A model generated the notes under the pieces. That model made no database searches, was not told the origin of the DNA, and was given only the letters and a program-made list of their open reading frames with translations. Shown here in pieces: positions 1-17,016 of a stretch of 64,000 nt of DNA (position 1 is the stretch's first letter; the number at the start of each line of letters is the position of its first letter). Source of the DNA: Amblyornis subalaris. Lineage: Eukaryota; Chordata; Aves; Passeriformes; Ptilonorhynchidae. Location: assembly GCA_018881555.1 (NCBI GenBank), contig JACAXG010000007.1, forward strand, positions 13,249,235 through 13,313,234, written 5' to 3'. The translations under genes and the position numbers were made by a program.

Positions 1-5095
<5,095 letters not shown>

Positions 5096-6301
5096 CTAGA
5101 GAAAAAAAAAAAAAAAAAAGACAGTACACTTTCAGTAAGATTTTTTCAGCTTTTTATCCCAGAAAGGGGAAAAAATATATTCTAACTGAATGGGATCACA
5201 ATTACTTTAAAATTATATTATTTATACCCCCATATTGTAAGCTATATGAAATAGATATCCTGTTTCCACAGAATCCTACAGAGAGGTTGCTGATAATGCA
5301 GTTCTGATTGGAAGATGGATTCATTGATACAAGTACCTTCCTTGCCTACCAACCAAGGCATCATTTCTTTCAAACGACAGTTCTGTTCATGTGCTGACTG
5401 CAAGATTTAGCCCTGTCATTTGATGATTCTACACCTCTCAACCAGAGAAAAAAAAAGCCAACTTAAACACCAGCAACTTAAAACAAACAAGCAAACAGAC
5501 CAACCTAAAAACCAAACCACATAAACGAAAAGCTGTTGTAAGTGACAAATGTTCACTTGTAAGAAACTGCCATTACAACCCAGAAGGACTGGAGGAAATA
5601 AAAAATGTTTTATTTCCAGTAGTCCAGCATTTTGCACACAGTCCATATCACTCTTTTGGAAANTGAGTTTTCCTGAATGGGTTCCTTACATGCATCACAA
5701 GTGAGAAAAGATTTTACTAAAAAGCAAAAGCAAGAACACAGGATTTTAAAAGCANTGCACTAAAGCTACCAAGAGAGTTCTCTGGCAGCTACATAATCCA
5801 GCACTACACTGAAACCACCAAAATAGTAATTAAAACCAAGAATCAGAGTCCCTTCAATAAATCCATTATCAGTAGTCCTTTCTCTTCCTCCACCCACACA
5901 GACAGAAGTGCTGCCTGTTATCTTCTCTTCTTTGCCAGAGGCTGGGTAGGAGGAATGGATGTCTAGGAAGGCATCTGGGCTGTCGCAGCTTTCTACTAAC
6001 TCGTGACGAGCGTGCGACGAAAGGCAGTGTTGGTGCTCCAGCCAAACTGCCTACGGTACCTGCCACCCTGGGGATGGCGAAGGGGGGTGCCTTCTACACA
6101 GCGCCAGGGGGAGGCAGGACCCAGCCCGCGGCACCCCCTGCCTCCTCCGCCNAGAGCGTCCCCAGGCCCCTCCCCAGGGCAGCGCCGCGACCAGGTACGG
6201 GGGCACCTGGGGACCGCGGGCGTGCAGCGCCGCTGTGCATCAAACGACACACAGGCACCTGCAGAGGGAGGGAGGGAGGCAGGGAGCAGGGTGTCGCGCC
6301 C

Positions 6302-6339
6302 ATATGTATGTATATGTATATATACATATACATACATAT
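6302..6339. repeat. 38-bp perfect palindrome of alternating Y-R steps
   Basis: The 19-bp left arm starting atatgtatgtatatgtata is followed directly, with no spacer, by its exact reverse complement. It is made of TATG/TATA steps and continues into further TA/CA-rich sequence to about 6356. It lies at the edge of the SNCA CpG island, within inferred intron 1. Sequences like this can extrude cruciforms or adopt left-handed DNA and are length-polymorphic. Confidence 0.9.
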
Positions 6340-6491
6340 AAATATATACATACACGCACAAACACAGTGAGGCACCTACCGAGGAAAGCAGCGCGGCGCG
6401 ACCATATGGGCACCCACGGGCTCCCGCGGACACGCCGTCGGCTTCTCCTCCCGCCCCCGTGCCCACACGAGGACGTTCAACAGGACATCTT

Positions 6492-6519
6492 TATCTATCT
6501 ATCTATCTATCTATCTATT
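6492..6519. repeat. (TATC)7 tetranucleotide microsatellite
   Basis: Seven uninterrupted TATC units lie inside inferred SNCA intron 1, between the palindrome and the GC-rich promoter core. The tract is long enough to be polymorphic. Confidence 0.95.
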
Positions 6520-6690
6520 AGGTATTATACATATACATATAATTCTATGTACACACATACGCGCTCCCCGTAGGGCTCCGCAGACCCAGCCTAGCCCTCG
6601 GCAGCACGGACGCGGAGCGGAGCCGCTCCCCCGCCCCAGCCCGCACCCGGAGCGGCCCCCGCGGCCCCACCGCTCCCGGGGCCGGCGCCC

Positions 6691-6720
6691 GCCCCGCCCT
6701 GCCCTGCCCTGCCCTGCCCC
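6691..6720 (-). promoter_or_regulatory. GGGCA tandem tract, predicted G-quadruplex
   Basis: The plus strand reads gcccc, then four gccct units, then gcccc. The minus strand, which is the SNCA sense strand, therefore carries six G-runs of three or more separated by loops of only one or two bases. This fits the canonical intramolecular G-quadruplex rule with spare runs. It starts just downstream of the best candidate exon 1 donor, so it would form in the 5' end of intron 1 RNA or in the non-template DNA strand. Confidence 0.75.
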
Positions 6721-6728
6721 GCACTCAC

Positions 6729-6880
6729 CGCCGGGCTCCTCGGCCACCGGCGACCGACCCGTTCCGAGCAGGCGTGGGGCGGCGCGGGGTCCGGGCAGGC
6801 GGCGGGCGAGGCGCGGAGCGGCCCGACCCGAGGGAGCGGCCCCTGCTCAGCACATCCCGAGGCGAGGAGCGGGCCGGCTC
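6729..6880 (-). other. SNCA: Candidate non-coding SNCA exon 1
   Basis: On the minus strand a GC-rich segment ends in ...GAGCCCGGCG|GTGAGTGC, a strong donor consensus. It can splice to the acceptor at 5096. The upstream limit is a guess because no transcription start can be read from sequence. Two other consensus donors exist: GTAGGT at 6379-6374 and GTAGGT at 7137-7132. SNCA is known to use alternative first exons in mammals, so more than one may be real. Confidence 0.4.
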
Positions 6881-7165
6881 TGCTGGCACCACCCCGGCGG
6901 CAGCCCCGCAGGCGGCGAGGGCGGGGGGCGGGAGGATGCGCCGCGGGAGGGAGGAGCGGAGTCTCTTTGCCACGCTCCCTGCCGAGAATGCGCCCCCCGC
7001 CCGGCCTCTGTGCCCACCCCTTAACGTCCTCCGTGGCGGGGAGGTGGGAGGCGTGATAAAGTGGGGGCACCTGTTCCATCGACGCAAACCAAGAGAGAAA
7101 CAAGGGTAAAAAGCTGGCCAGGAGACTTGGTACCTACCCCTGGCGCTCCGCACAGTCACCACTCG

Positions 7166-10100
7166 CTCCAAAGGCTGCAGGATCACATCTTAGAAGTGTA
7201 AGGAATCTGTTGATGGTGGCTGCAGCACACCCCTGTTTCACTTGACCAAAGCGTTAGAAAATCTGCTTCCAGATCTTCANTAGTAAATGACTGCAGCTCA
7301 ACGTGACTTTGCTCACAAGATTCATGATCCCAGCTCACTTTAAGCACGGGAGGTGATGCTTTTGCAGGTGTAATTTGAGTCTTAACTNTATGGCACACAC
7401 ACACAAGAATTTTCATCTAGAAGGAAGAGCAGTACGGCCAGACTTGCCCGACCCCTACACCTCTACCGGCATCCTCCACTGCACGCTCCGTGGCCACTGC
7501 CACTCAAGCTGATACAGAGTAGTCACTTTCTCCCCAGAAAGGGAAACCTATCAAACTTCTCTATTTTGGTAGCAGAATTTAGGCATGAAAAGCCAAGACC
7601 AGTAGGAGACAAGGCACTAGAACAGATGGACCTTCAGCTTCAGTACATCANTTCAAATCCTGCAAGACTTACAGAAACAGTTTGGGTTTTATTGCATTCC
7701 AAAAGGAGAAACAGAACGTGGCATTGATGAGATACAAGATTGTGAGCTGCAAGGAGCATCTTTCATCCATCATNCTGTGGAGACAGTTGATGCATCCCTG
7801 ATTTTGTTTTCATGCTGAACACGTAGTGCAGTCTTACTCTTGTCAGGTTTCTTTGTAAGTCTTAATATTTCTGTATTGTTTGGTAAACTTTCCTCTTCTT
7901 CANTCTACTAGTGGTTTTAATCAACCAAGCATTAAGCAACAGATTTTACTTCTTTGTGTAAGCATGTGCAGACTGGCAACACAAATAATTTTCTCATAAT
8001 TCTGCCCTCAAGAAAACCTTAAAAAAAAAAAAAAAAAGCCCAGAAATTAAATTCCATAAGGTAACTCATCTCACTCATCCTGTGCAGCACATTAATAGTT
8101 AGTAGCGCAAGAACTAGATGCCGTATTTCTATTTTCTCCCAATTTTGGGGAGAGGAAAATAGGTATAGTTCCATACAGTAAATAAAATTTAATAAAAATC
8201 ATATTCTTTCCACATGTTAACTGGCCCTACAATTTATATGTCTTAGTATGTAAATTGGCTCACTGAAAGCCTGTCTGTCAGTCATTCTCTACTACCCTGA
8301 GCTGTGAACTTAGACCCCAAGTTAGAATTAAAGTGACTATTGCACTCCTTATGTAAGTATTATTTTCCAGATTTAAAAAGGGCTTTCGTTTTTCTAGCAT
8401 GCAAGTGACTATGAGCATGAAATGTTGCTTTTTATTATGCTGATATAAATTTGGATAGACTTATTGTATTTAATTATGTTAGTGAAAACAGATAATCCAG
8501 TGTGATAAATAACCTTGCATATTTATGGCTCTATTTATGAAAACTTTACGAAGAAGAGCTCAGATGTTTGCAGCTCCTAGCTTTTACAGGGAGTCTTTTC
8601 TTGCCTTCTGTTTATCAAAGGCAGGCATTATGTTCTGCTGTTAAACAAAGTAACAGCTTGTCCTTTNACAAAATCATGCAGCAAGAAATAGAGAGGTAAA
8701 GGCAAGAGGGATCAGTTGCCACAGCAGAAGTAAAGCTTAAAATTTCAGCTGTAGTATTCAAACCAAGCAGCTGTTAAATTCTAAATCATAGGGTAAGAGG
8801 CACAGTAAGAAAAAAAAAATAGAGTACAAATGTTGACACAAGAAATTTTTCATTCTGAAAATGGATGGGACTTTAGACGAAAACAGAATTAAATATGGTA
8901 GAGATTGTATCTCCAATACAATACAACTGCATTGTATCTTCAAGGCAATTCCTAGTTAAACCACATTGTCTACAACATCTGGTTGGGGTTTTTTTTAGGT
9001 TGTCTCTTCAGTACTATTAGTATCACAGTAAGTTCTCCCCTGAAGCCTTTTCTGTCTGAAGAAAGGATTGTAGCAAGCAGATTGCCCACCGATCACATTT
9101 AAAACAAATCTTTATTTAATGACACTGTTTACTTCACATGAGCATCTAGAGCAAANATCAATTAAGTAGTACTAAAGTCTTCTTTAATCCATTCTGTCTT
9201 GGAGGCTAACTTATTAGCTTAGTTGCTAGTGATCAAGTACATCTATTTTATCACTATGAAAAGAACATTTACTGACAATTGAAAAATGTTGCAGAGTAAA
9301 ACTGATCAGAATTTACTGTCTTTGGGTTAAAAAATTCAAATGTATAACTATTCATGTGGAAACACTGGAAAGGTGTTCACCTTGAACACTGCATACAAAA
9401 TTGACAACTTTCTCCTATTTTTTCAAAGAGTGACTCACACGGGCTCNCTGTGTTACCACAGAACTGGTAGGTGATGTTCCTCAGAGGAAAGGTACCTTTG
9501 AAAACCTGAAAGTTTTCCCTGCAGTATGAAGTGAAGCTGTCTTAGGGCAGTCTGTTCACAGATAACATTGATTATTCCACNGCAAGGTCCTTCTACTGAT
9601 TGCAGATAATCTGAAAATGGTCTTAATTGGATAAATACANTAACTGTGTGAAACTGTGACATTTTTATGTACATATATTTCAGTCTTTGAATTTCTTACA
9701 GGACAGTTTACTATGTGGATTGCTTTAGAGACAGCAAGGAGTTCAGGTCCTACACCTAAACTCTTCCATCACAATGTTTGCATTTCTGTTCCCACTCAGG
9801 TTCCTCTGTGGACCATTGCTATCTTTATTGACCATGCTGTAACTGCCTGTGCGCATAGGGCACTTCTGACAACTCAAAAATATACTCAGTTTAAAAAAAA
9901 AGATGAAGAAGACCTCATCTTTGCTTATAGGTAANCCTGGGGTTTAGCACACCATTATCTTAATACTTACCATGCTCATGAGTGTCATAATTTAACACTC
10001 CAGAGCACGCGTGGTGTTCCCATGGTGTTTACTCAACTGAAAGTTAAGCACGTGTATTAAACNCTTCATACAATCAAGATGCAACTCATTTCAGAGTTAA

Positions 10101-10452
10101 TTTCCCAATGGAAGCATTCTATTTATCAATTCAAAATTAATATTCATTATTATTCTATTCATTAATATTATCGGTCATATATTATTAATATTCATTATTA
10201 TGCAGCAGTTGCCATTTCCAATTCATTCCCATTGCAAAGATTTCCGTTTGTGAACTGTTTTGATAGATATAACTGGGTGCTGATTATGAGCTGGGTTATN
10301 GGATGTCCGTTGTCATGTCATGCAACCAACAGACACAAATAGAACCATAGCAGGTTTGAAATTCAGATTGACATTCTCAATNTCTTTGTGCAAAAGGAGT
10401 CCTTCATCCCAGATCCAAAACCAGACCATAGACAGAACACTTCACAGACATC
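7166..10452. other. Intergenic, SNCA 5' flank; no gene seen
   Basis: AT-rich unique DNA upstream of SNCA. It holds a CA-repeat stub near 7394, a poly-A run near 8020-8037, and an 18-bp direct repeat near 10.14-10.20 kb (listed separately). Short open frames, such as a 92-codon frame at 9656-9934, show no recognisable family or splice context. Confidence 0.6.
10136..10201. repeat. 18-bp AT-rich direct repeat
   Basis: The 18-mer attaatattcattattat occurs at 10136-10153 and again at 10184-10201, with a related half copy between. This is probably slippage within an AT-rich stretch. Confidence 0.8.
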
Positions 10453-10520
10453 ACAAGTTCATAGAATGGTTTGGTTTGGAAGGTCTATCTAAAGATCATT
10501 TAGTGCTAGATAGACCTCCA
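10453..10520 (-). mobile_element. CR1 LINE 3'-end fragment
   Basis: 'catagaatggtttggtttgg' followed by an 'aaagatcattta' block is the reverse complement of the CR1 3' terminus, so the element is on the minus strand. Only about 70 bp remain, consistent with severe 5' truncation. Confidence 0.75.
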
Positions 10521-11080
10521 CAACCAGACCTTGCTTCAGCCTTTATTCTTGCTGCTTCTCCTCTGCTTCTGATTTACCTGCTTCTCTCTGGCATGAGGTT
10601 CTTTCTCAGAAATTTAATTTCTCTGCNGTTCCAGCCTTTATGTTTGACATAGTCAGATCAGAGAATTGGTCTACTCCTTCCTGTTCTCAGCTCATGTTTG
10701 CACACAGCACAGTCTCTACCATCTCATGTCTGAAAACTGGTCAAGCCATGTTCAGCTTCAGGTCAGAACAGGTCCAGTGCAGGTGGACACATCAGAGATC
10801 TAACCAAGAGAGAAGTTCATGGGTGGAAATCATGGAAGAAGGAGGCCTTCTTCCGTGAGTTGTAACATTTGAACAAACTAGGCTGGAACTGCAAGCATAT
10901 CTAAACCCCCCCCCCACCGTGTACACCTGAACTGAGGTTGCCAAACCTCAAATTTCTTTTTCTAAAAATGAACAGTAAAAACATTCTCAAAATAAAAGGT
11001 CCTCAGAATATTTTAACATAGGTGGAGCATGCGATCTGTCCCCAAAATGTACTCAAGTATAGCTAGATATTTTGGGTGAT

Positions 11081-11277
<197 letters not shown>

Positions 11278-11282
11278 CCTGC

Positions 11283-11372
11283 CATGTCCCAGCCCATGGC
11301 AGGAAGGTTGGAACTAGGTGATCTTCAAGGTTCCTTTCAACCCAAACCATTCTATGTTTCTATATATTTCCA
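11283..11372 (+). mobile_element. CR1 LINE 3'-end fragment
   Basis: The sequence ends with 'ggttggaactaggtgatctt', then 'caaggttcctttcaacccaa', then 'accattctatgtttctata'. This is the sense-orientation CR1 3' terminus, including the degenerate octamer tail. It is 5' truncated, and the microsatellite lies directly on its 5' side. Confidence 0.85.
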
Positions 11373-11932
11373 TAGGTCTATGGGAGAGAATATTCACAAG
11401 GTATATATATTAAAACTGTTTTAATTGATACAAACACATATATGAAAATATCGTATTGGAGGTATGTACACATACGCAGGCATACACATACATATATTTA
11501 AGGAAGATTGATGTATGTCTCTCATCTGGTAGATTTCAGCTCAGCTGGAGTAATCTCGACATAATCCTTAGCACCAGACAGAAGGTCTCACAGCTTTATA
11601 CCACCTCTGTTACAGGCAAAACCTGCCAGACCTTTACCTCTCCTTCACTTGCAGTCAATGGTGAAGTTACAGAGCCAACATATCTTTCATAGGCAATGGT
11701 AACATGTCATTAATTAATTAATCTACCTGGACTAGAAATTTGGTGCTGAAGGGCGCAAATACTCTGTTGGACCTGGNACCTTAAGCAAAGCTGTACTCTG
11801 AAAAGCAACATCTTGAGTGCCAAGGAAACCATCTGGCAGCATGTTTCTACTCAGGGACAACCAGTAGGTCAGATGAGGCTGANCTAAGTGTGCCTGGCAA
11901 AATCGGTGTTGATTGTTCTTTAAGATGTTTCC

Positions 11933-12320
11933 CACAGAATCCCAGAAGATGCTGAGTTGGAAGGGACCCACAAGGATCATCAAGTCCAGCTCCTGACCCT
12001 GCACAGGACACCCGAAGAGTCACACCCTGTGCCCAAGAATATTGTCCAAAGGCTTCTTGAACTTTGTCAGGCTGGTGCTGTGACCACTCCCTCGGGAGCC
12101 TGTTCCAGTGCCCAANCACCCTCTGGGTGAAGAACCTTTTCCTAATATCCAACCTAAACATCCCCTGACACAACTTCAGGCCATTCCCTCAGTCCTATCA
12201 CTGGTCACCACAGNGAAGAGATCAGTGCCTGTTCCTCCTCTTCCCCTCACAAAGAAGCTGTAGACTGCAATGAGGTCTCCCCTCAGTCTCCTCTTCTCCA
12301 GACTGAACAGGCCAAGTTAC
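11933..12320 (-). mobile_element. CR1 LINE 3' part including the end of ORF2
   Basis: In plus orientation it begins 'cacagaatcccagaagatgc' and runs through typical reverse-complement CR1 sequence ('ttggaagggacccacaagga', 'aggtctcccctcagtctcct', 'ccagactgaacaggcc'). On the minus strand, residues such as FRLDIRKRFFTQRV and HWNRLPRE match the C-terminal end of CR1 ORF2 as I know it. It has frameshifts and ambiguous bases and is not functional. Confidence 0.92.
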
Positions 12321-15300
12321 AGAGCACCAATGGGTTGATTGTAACGGAAAGAAACAATCATCTTCCTCACATGTGATGCAACATGTTATCAGCACCTCAC
12401 ATAACTGAAAATGCAANTGCTACAATGGTGTTGATGGTGGAAATCATCATGCAGAGTCAGGTCTGACTCCTGTCTTGTCCCAACTTCTGATTGATTGAGC
12501 AGCCAGCACCATATGTCTCCAAGGTCAACGATAAGACAGCATGTTCTAAAGCAGCCTGCTGCAAATATAGGTATCTAAGCCAANGCAGGCACAGCACATT
12601 AATTACCTGGATGGCAGCATTTCTCAAGAGGTACACCAGGAAGGCAGCAGCTTTAATTAGATACTACAGTTAGTTACCAGAAAACTGTTGGAACAGGTGG
12701 AAAACCCAAACAGGAGCATACTTCATTCTATCAAACCGTCTTCTTNCTATAATTCCTAAGGGAATGTAGACATCACATAAAAGAAAAGCGGTGGTTTCGT
12801 TCAGATATTAACCCATAGGGAAAACCTTAAGTCTTCTCTGGAAAAGGCAACACATGATTCTCTTCTCATTTCTCTGATTCCAACATGCTAGCTTCCCAGC
12901 CAAGTTGTCCCTTGGATACTTTTTGCTGGTGCCACTCCAANCACCAAAAACTCATAACATGGTCATCAGTTGCCAGCGCTTTCTTCGTGACATCAACTAC
13001 AGGTCCAATTCAACTCCTGTTCATGCTGACATTAAACCAGAGATTGACTCAGAGGAACCAAAAATAGCAAAGGAAATATCAGTACAGGAAGATTATTATC
13101 TGTTCTGGTTTCTTCNGCTCCTTTATTTATTACATGGAATCACCTTTTGGAATCCTATCTTANTGCAACCTCCAACCCACAGTCTTGTACCTTCTTGTCA
13201 ATGTTTGTATGACCATGAAACATATAGGCACTTGTCTTGACCTAAAATTCTTAATTTTAAGGAACACACTGGGCTATTAACATTTATCTATATGCAACAC
13301 TAAGCAGTGCAAAGAAAGACTGTGGGGAGCCATTTCAGATTTCTTCACACTCAGGCTTGGGCAATGTAGACAATCAATAGAAAAAAAACATTATTTTTCC
13401 TCATAATCATGCACAAAATAAATGTACTTGTAAATTTAATTTAATTTAAATTACCATTCCAGTTACAGCCTCAAGCTCAGATCTTGGAAAAAACCCTACC
13501 TTAGAAACATTTAATTTCTGTTAGGCTCTCCAATTTGTTTCAATTCACAAGCAGTTTGAAGCATTCACATTTGCAATGATGCCCAGGAGGCAGGTGAAAA
13601 AGACTCAAAAGATTGCTTCAGTAAGGGACAAGATAGTTAGGTAAGAGACAAAGGGAAGACAAAGCAGCAAACATGGTGGCAGTGGTCAAAATTAAAGGCC
13701 ACACTCAAACCCAAGTCNAATTTGTGTAGGTGTCTCAATGAGGTGTTTGTCCAGAAAGAAATTGGGCTAAGTAGAGATTTCCAGGATGACTTTTCATGCG
13801 TGAAGATTTCCTGTTGTGTTTTGAAATACAGATGCAAAACTTGTGCAGAATCAATGTCTCAAGAGTTTACCTGATTTTCACGGTCCTAATCTACAGGAAA
13901 TATTCAAAATATTAAAAAAGTTAAATTTGTTTTCAATATATTTTGGCATTTACTTNGCTCGTTACTGCTGACGAATGCCCCATTGTGCTTGACATTTTAT
14001 CGCCATGTTCAGACAATTTTCTTGGCTCAAAGGGGCCTTATTATTTTGGTTTCACGACAAGATACCAACAGGGGAATAAAGCACAGATGAAGAATCTGAG
14101 AAGAAGTGAGAATGAAACAGGTGAACCATTCACAGTAACAATAATCACAGATCACTGCCTTCCTAGGTACCAAGTGCCCTGTGAAATGAGAATTTGACAT
14201 CCCTGTAGCAGAAAATTCTTCATANCTGTGGTATATACTCATCAAGAGTATTTTCTGCTGGCATCCTCATAACCATGTTACTAGGTACTTATGAAGTTCC
14301 CCCCTCAAAATTAGGCTCTTTCAGAACTACTTGAAAGGGGCTTAAATCAGAATTTCCTCTTGCTATCCATGAGCCAAATGCAGGCTCATGGATAGCAAAT
14401 GCAATGCCAAGACAGATTTCATTATTCTATGACTAGTCTGAATGCTCTGCTGAAGAAAGGCATTCCCCATCATCAGCAAACTTGAGTTTCAATTTGAAAT
14501 ATGTCTGATGACATGCTTTTAAACTGAACATTCAAATTCCTAAATGAACTTTAATGTTCTTCGATTAAAATCAGTGTGCTGAACACCTTAAAGAAATGTT
14601 GAGTATTATATTTCCATTTAGTGATTTTAAAAGATTGTGTTTCCGTCACTGCTACTTTTGCCTATTGTGAATAATATAGAATTCACTCTGCAGGGGTCAT
14701 CTGTGCTGCAAAGTACTAACAGCATGAATGAGAAAATGAGACCTTGACACTTCATTAAGCCATCTCACTCTGAGAACAGCATTTTTCAACCTCTCTAACA
14801 TTTTCCATAAGTCAGCTATGTTGCTCCCATCTAGTACCTTTTCATCACAATATTACCATTTTGCAGTTTTGACACATCTAGTGTGTAGTCACCAAAAACC
14901 ACCCTCACCTGTTTTTGACTTCAGTGATCTCCATTTCACTGTACCTGCCTGATTTGCCTACCCTTTAGCCCAGCTCTGTGAAAGACTGATTCTTCACAGG
15001 GACCACAGAAATACCTTTACACATGGCCAGATACAAGATGCTGAGTCAACCAAGGCTTTGAGGTGGATCTGTCTTGTCCCTTTCCCTAGAGAAGATAAAA
15101 AGATTCAAAAAAACAGGTATGATCTGAGTAGAATCTAGGCAAATAAACCAAATTTGCTAGTGAAGTCAAATTAGATCATCCCAACTAATTAGCCCAAATG
15201 AAAATAAAAATAGAGCTGACTTTGTCCCACCTTGCCATGTTCTGGCAGCAGCTTTTGCTTCCAGACTAACTCATTGTCCTTCTGACAGCAAGCAAGCCCT

Positions 15301-16424
15301 GCATGTTCCCTTTGGTCTTTGGAAAGCCCTTCAGCCCCACCTGAGGCCAGGGAACTGCTCTCTGCTCCTCAGTGTGATTCCACAAGCTGTGTGAGCTGTG
15401 GGTTTCTGGCTGCAGATGGTGCTGTGTGGCCCTTCCATTGGACCTTCCCCTCCCTTCACACTACACAGAAGAGGTTACAATCTCTTTCTGCCTTCTAGGA
15501 GGTCTTCCTGATCCCATCTTCTTGGGCGATTTCTCATTAACCAGGAAAGCATTCATACCTTTTTAGGCTACCTTGAGATCTGAAACATTTGTCCATTTAA
15601 GCACTGTTCAGACAGAGCTTTTTTGCAAAGACACAGCTGTGTCACATGGACCCTTGTAAATCTGGAGATGCTACATAGCTCAGACATGGAACTGAAATCC
15701 CACACTGAAGATGGTGACGGTCTGAGCATGTAGAAAAAAAATGGTGTATTTTAGTGTGGAACATTGACCCAAGTGCTAGTGGCACAGTCTGTTTGAGACT
15801 TTTTTCATCTGCTGTTGTGATTACAGATTTCAGACAGACAGCCTACATATGACAGAGGGAGAAAACTGTCAGAGCCAGAGCTGCTTGAGAGAATCAGGCT
15901 TCCTAACAGAGCAATGCATTTAGTATTCATTGTAGAAACAGCAGAATAGTGTTAATCAATAGAACAGCAGGATCCTGTTGCAGTATTCCTTTGCAGTTGT
16001 AAGGAGGGAGAAAGATNTTTCTTGCAATAAAATGCTATCTGTATAAGTTCACNAAGACAGGCTTATTCTTCCTAGCTGAGAATATGGTGAGGATCAAATG
16101 TGTTTTTCTCAACAACATGTCTGCATAGGCACGTGTAGGAAGACCTCAGTCTGCTGGAGAAAAGTGAGATCATTCTGGGAGGCTGTATAGCAAAACTCAG
16201 CCCTGCTAAGAAGCTCAGTGTGCTGTACAGCTTNCAGATCTAAGTAATGCATGGAAACAAAAGGGCCCTCTCTAGCCAAGGGTATGCTACCTTTGCAGGC
16301 TTAGCTGGCTTGTCTGTGTTGCTGCAGCTCCTGTAAAAGTCTTAGTGAGTCTGATTTACAGAGTAGATCGATGCTTCAGCTTGCATGCCTCCTGCGTGTT
16401 TAGTTTTGCCAAGCTTTGCCTTAG
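12321..16424. other. Intergenic; no gene seen
   Basis: Mostly unique AT-rich DNA. A perfect hairpin lies at 14360-14398 (listed separately). A somewhat GC-richer patch at about 15.2-15.5 kb has no recognisable coding or repeat content. Short open frames near 12.9-13.2 kb and 13.9-14.2 kb have no splice or family support. Confidence 0.55.
14360..14398. repeat. Perfect 16-bp inverted repeat with 7-nt loop
   Basis: The arm ttgctatccatgagcc (14360-14375) is followed by the loop aaatgca and the exact reverse complement ggctcatggatagcaa (14383-14398). Unlike most such structures it is of mixed base composition, not simple sequence. Confidence 0.95.
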
Positions 16425-17016
16425 TGTCATGGTTTAACCTTGNTGGGCAGCTTATCACCATGCAGCTCCTCGCTCACTCCCCCACAGAGGGATGGGGGAG
16501 AGAATCAGAAGGGTAAAAGCACAAAAATTCATGGGCTGGGATAAAGACACTTTAATAGGTAAAGCAGAAGCTGCACACACAAGCAAAGCACACTAAGGAA
16601 TTCATTCACTAGCTCCCATCATCGGGCAGGTGTTCAGCCATTTTCCAGGAAAGCAGGACTCCATCCCATGTAGTGGGTACTTGGAAGGATGAGTGCTGTA
16701 ACTATGAATGTCCCCCCTTCCTCCTTCTTTCCCGAGCTTTTATTGCAGAACATGACACCATATGGTATGGAATACCCTTTGGGTCTGTTGTGTTCAGCTG
16801 TCCCAGGTGTGTCTCCTCCCAACTCCTTGTGCACCCCCAGCCTCCTCACTCGTGGGGTGTGTGAGGAGCAGAAAAGGCCTTGATGCTGTGTAAGAACTGC
16901 TCAGCAATAGCTAAAACATCCCTGTGTTATCAACACTGTTTCCAGCACAAAACCAAAACATAGCCCCATACAAGATACGTGAAGAAATTTAACTCTACCC
17001 CAGACAAACCAGTACA
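16425..17016 (-). mobile_element. Solo LTR of an avian endogenous retrovirus (ERVL-like), minus orientation
   Basis: About 592 bp. On the minus strand it starts TGTACTGGTTTGTCTGGGGT and ends in GGTTAAACCATGACA, giving TG...CA ends. It aligns by eye along its length with the second copy at 26988-27587 in the opposite orientation. Where the other copy has TATATAAAG, this one reads CAATAAAAG, so its TATA box is degraded. No internal gag/pol sequence or clear target-site duplication is visible beside it, so it looks like an old solo LTR. The ERVL-like family label is from general knowledge and is not verified. Confidence 0.85.

Larger units (their letters stand above)
5096..6728 (-). other. SNCA: SNCA intron 1 (inferred)
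   Basis: This is the interval between the exon 2 acceptor (5096) and the best consensus donor in the CpG island (GTGAGT, 6728-6723 on the minus strand). The left two thirds are AT-rich unique sequence. The right third enters the CpG island and contains a 38-bp palindrome, a (TATC)7 microsatellite and a GGGCA tandem tract. If another candidate first exon is used (donor at 6379-6374 or 7137-7132), the intron end changes accordingly. Confidence 0.6.
5990..7165 (-). promoter_or_regulatory. SNCA: CpG island, inferred SNCA promoter region
   Basis: GC content and CpG density rise sharply from about 6.0 kb, peak at about 6.55-7.05 kb and fall by about 7.2 kb. The flanks are AT-rich. The island lies immediately 5' of the SNCA coding start on the minus strand, at about the position expected for the non-coding first exon. 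It contains GC-box-like motifs (for example around 6640-6700 and 6895-6935) and no convincing TATA box, so dispersed initiation is likely. Long open frames through the island on both strands are GC-driven and are not called as genes. Divergent plus-strand transcription is possible but not shown. Confidence 0.75.

Noticed and set aside
5996..7186. Open frames of up to 170 codons on both strands of the CpG island
   Set aside because: High GC removes stop codons. The products are Arg/Gly/Pro/Ala-rich with no domain, and the island is explained by the SNCA promoter.
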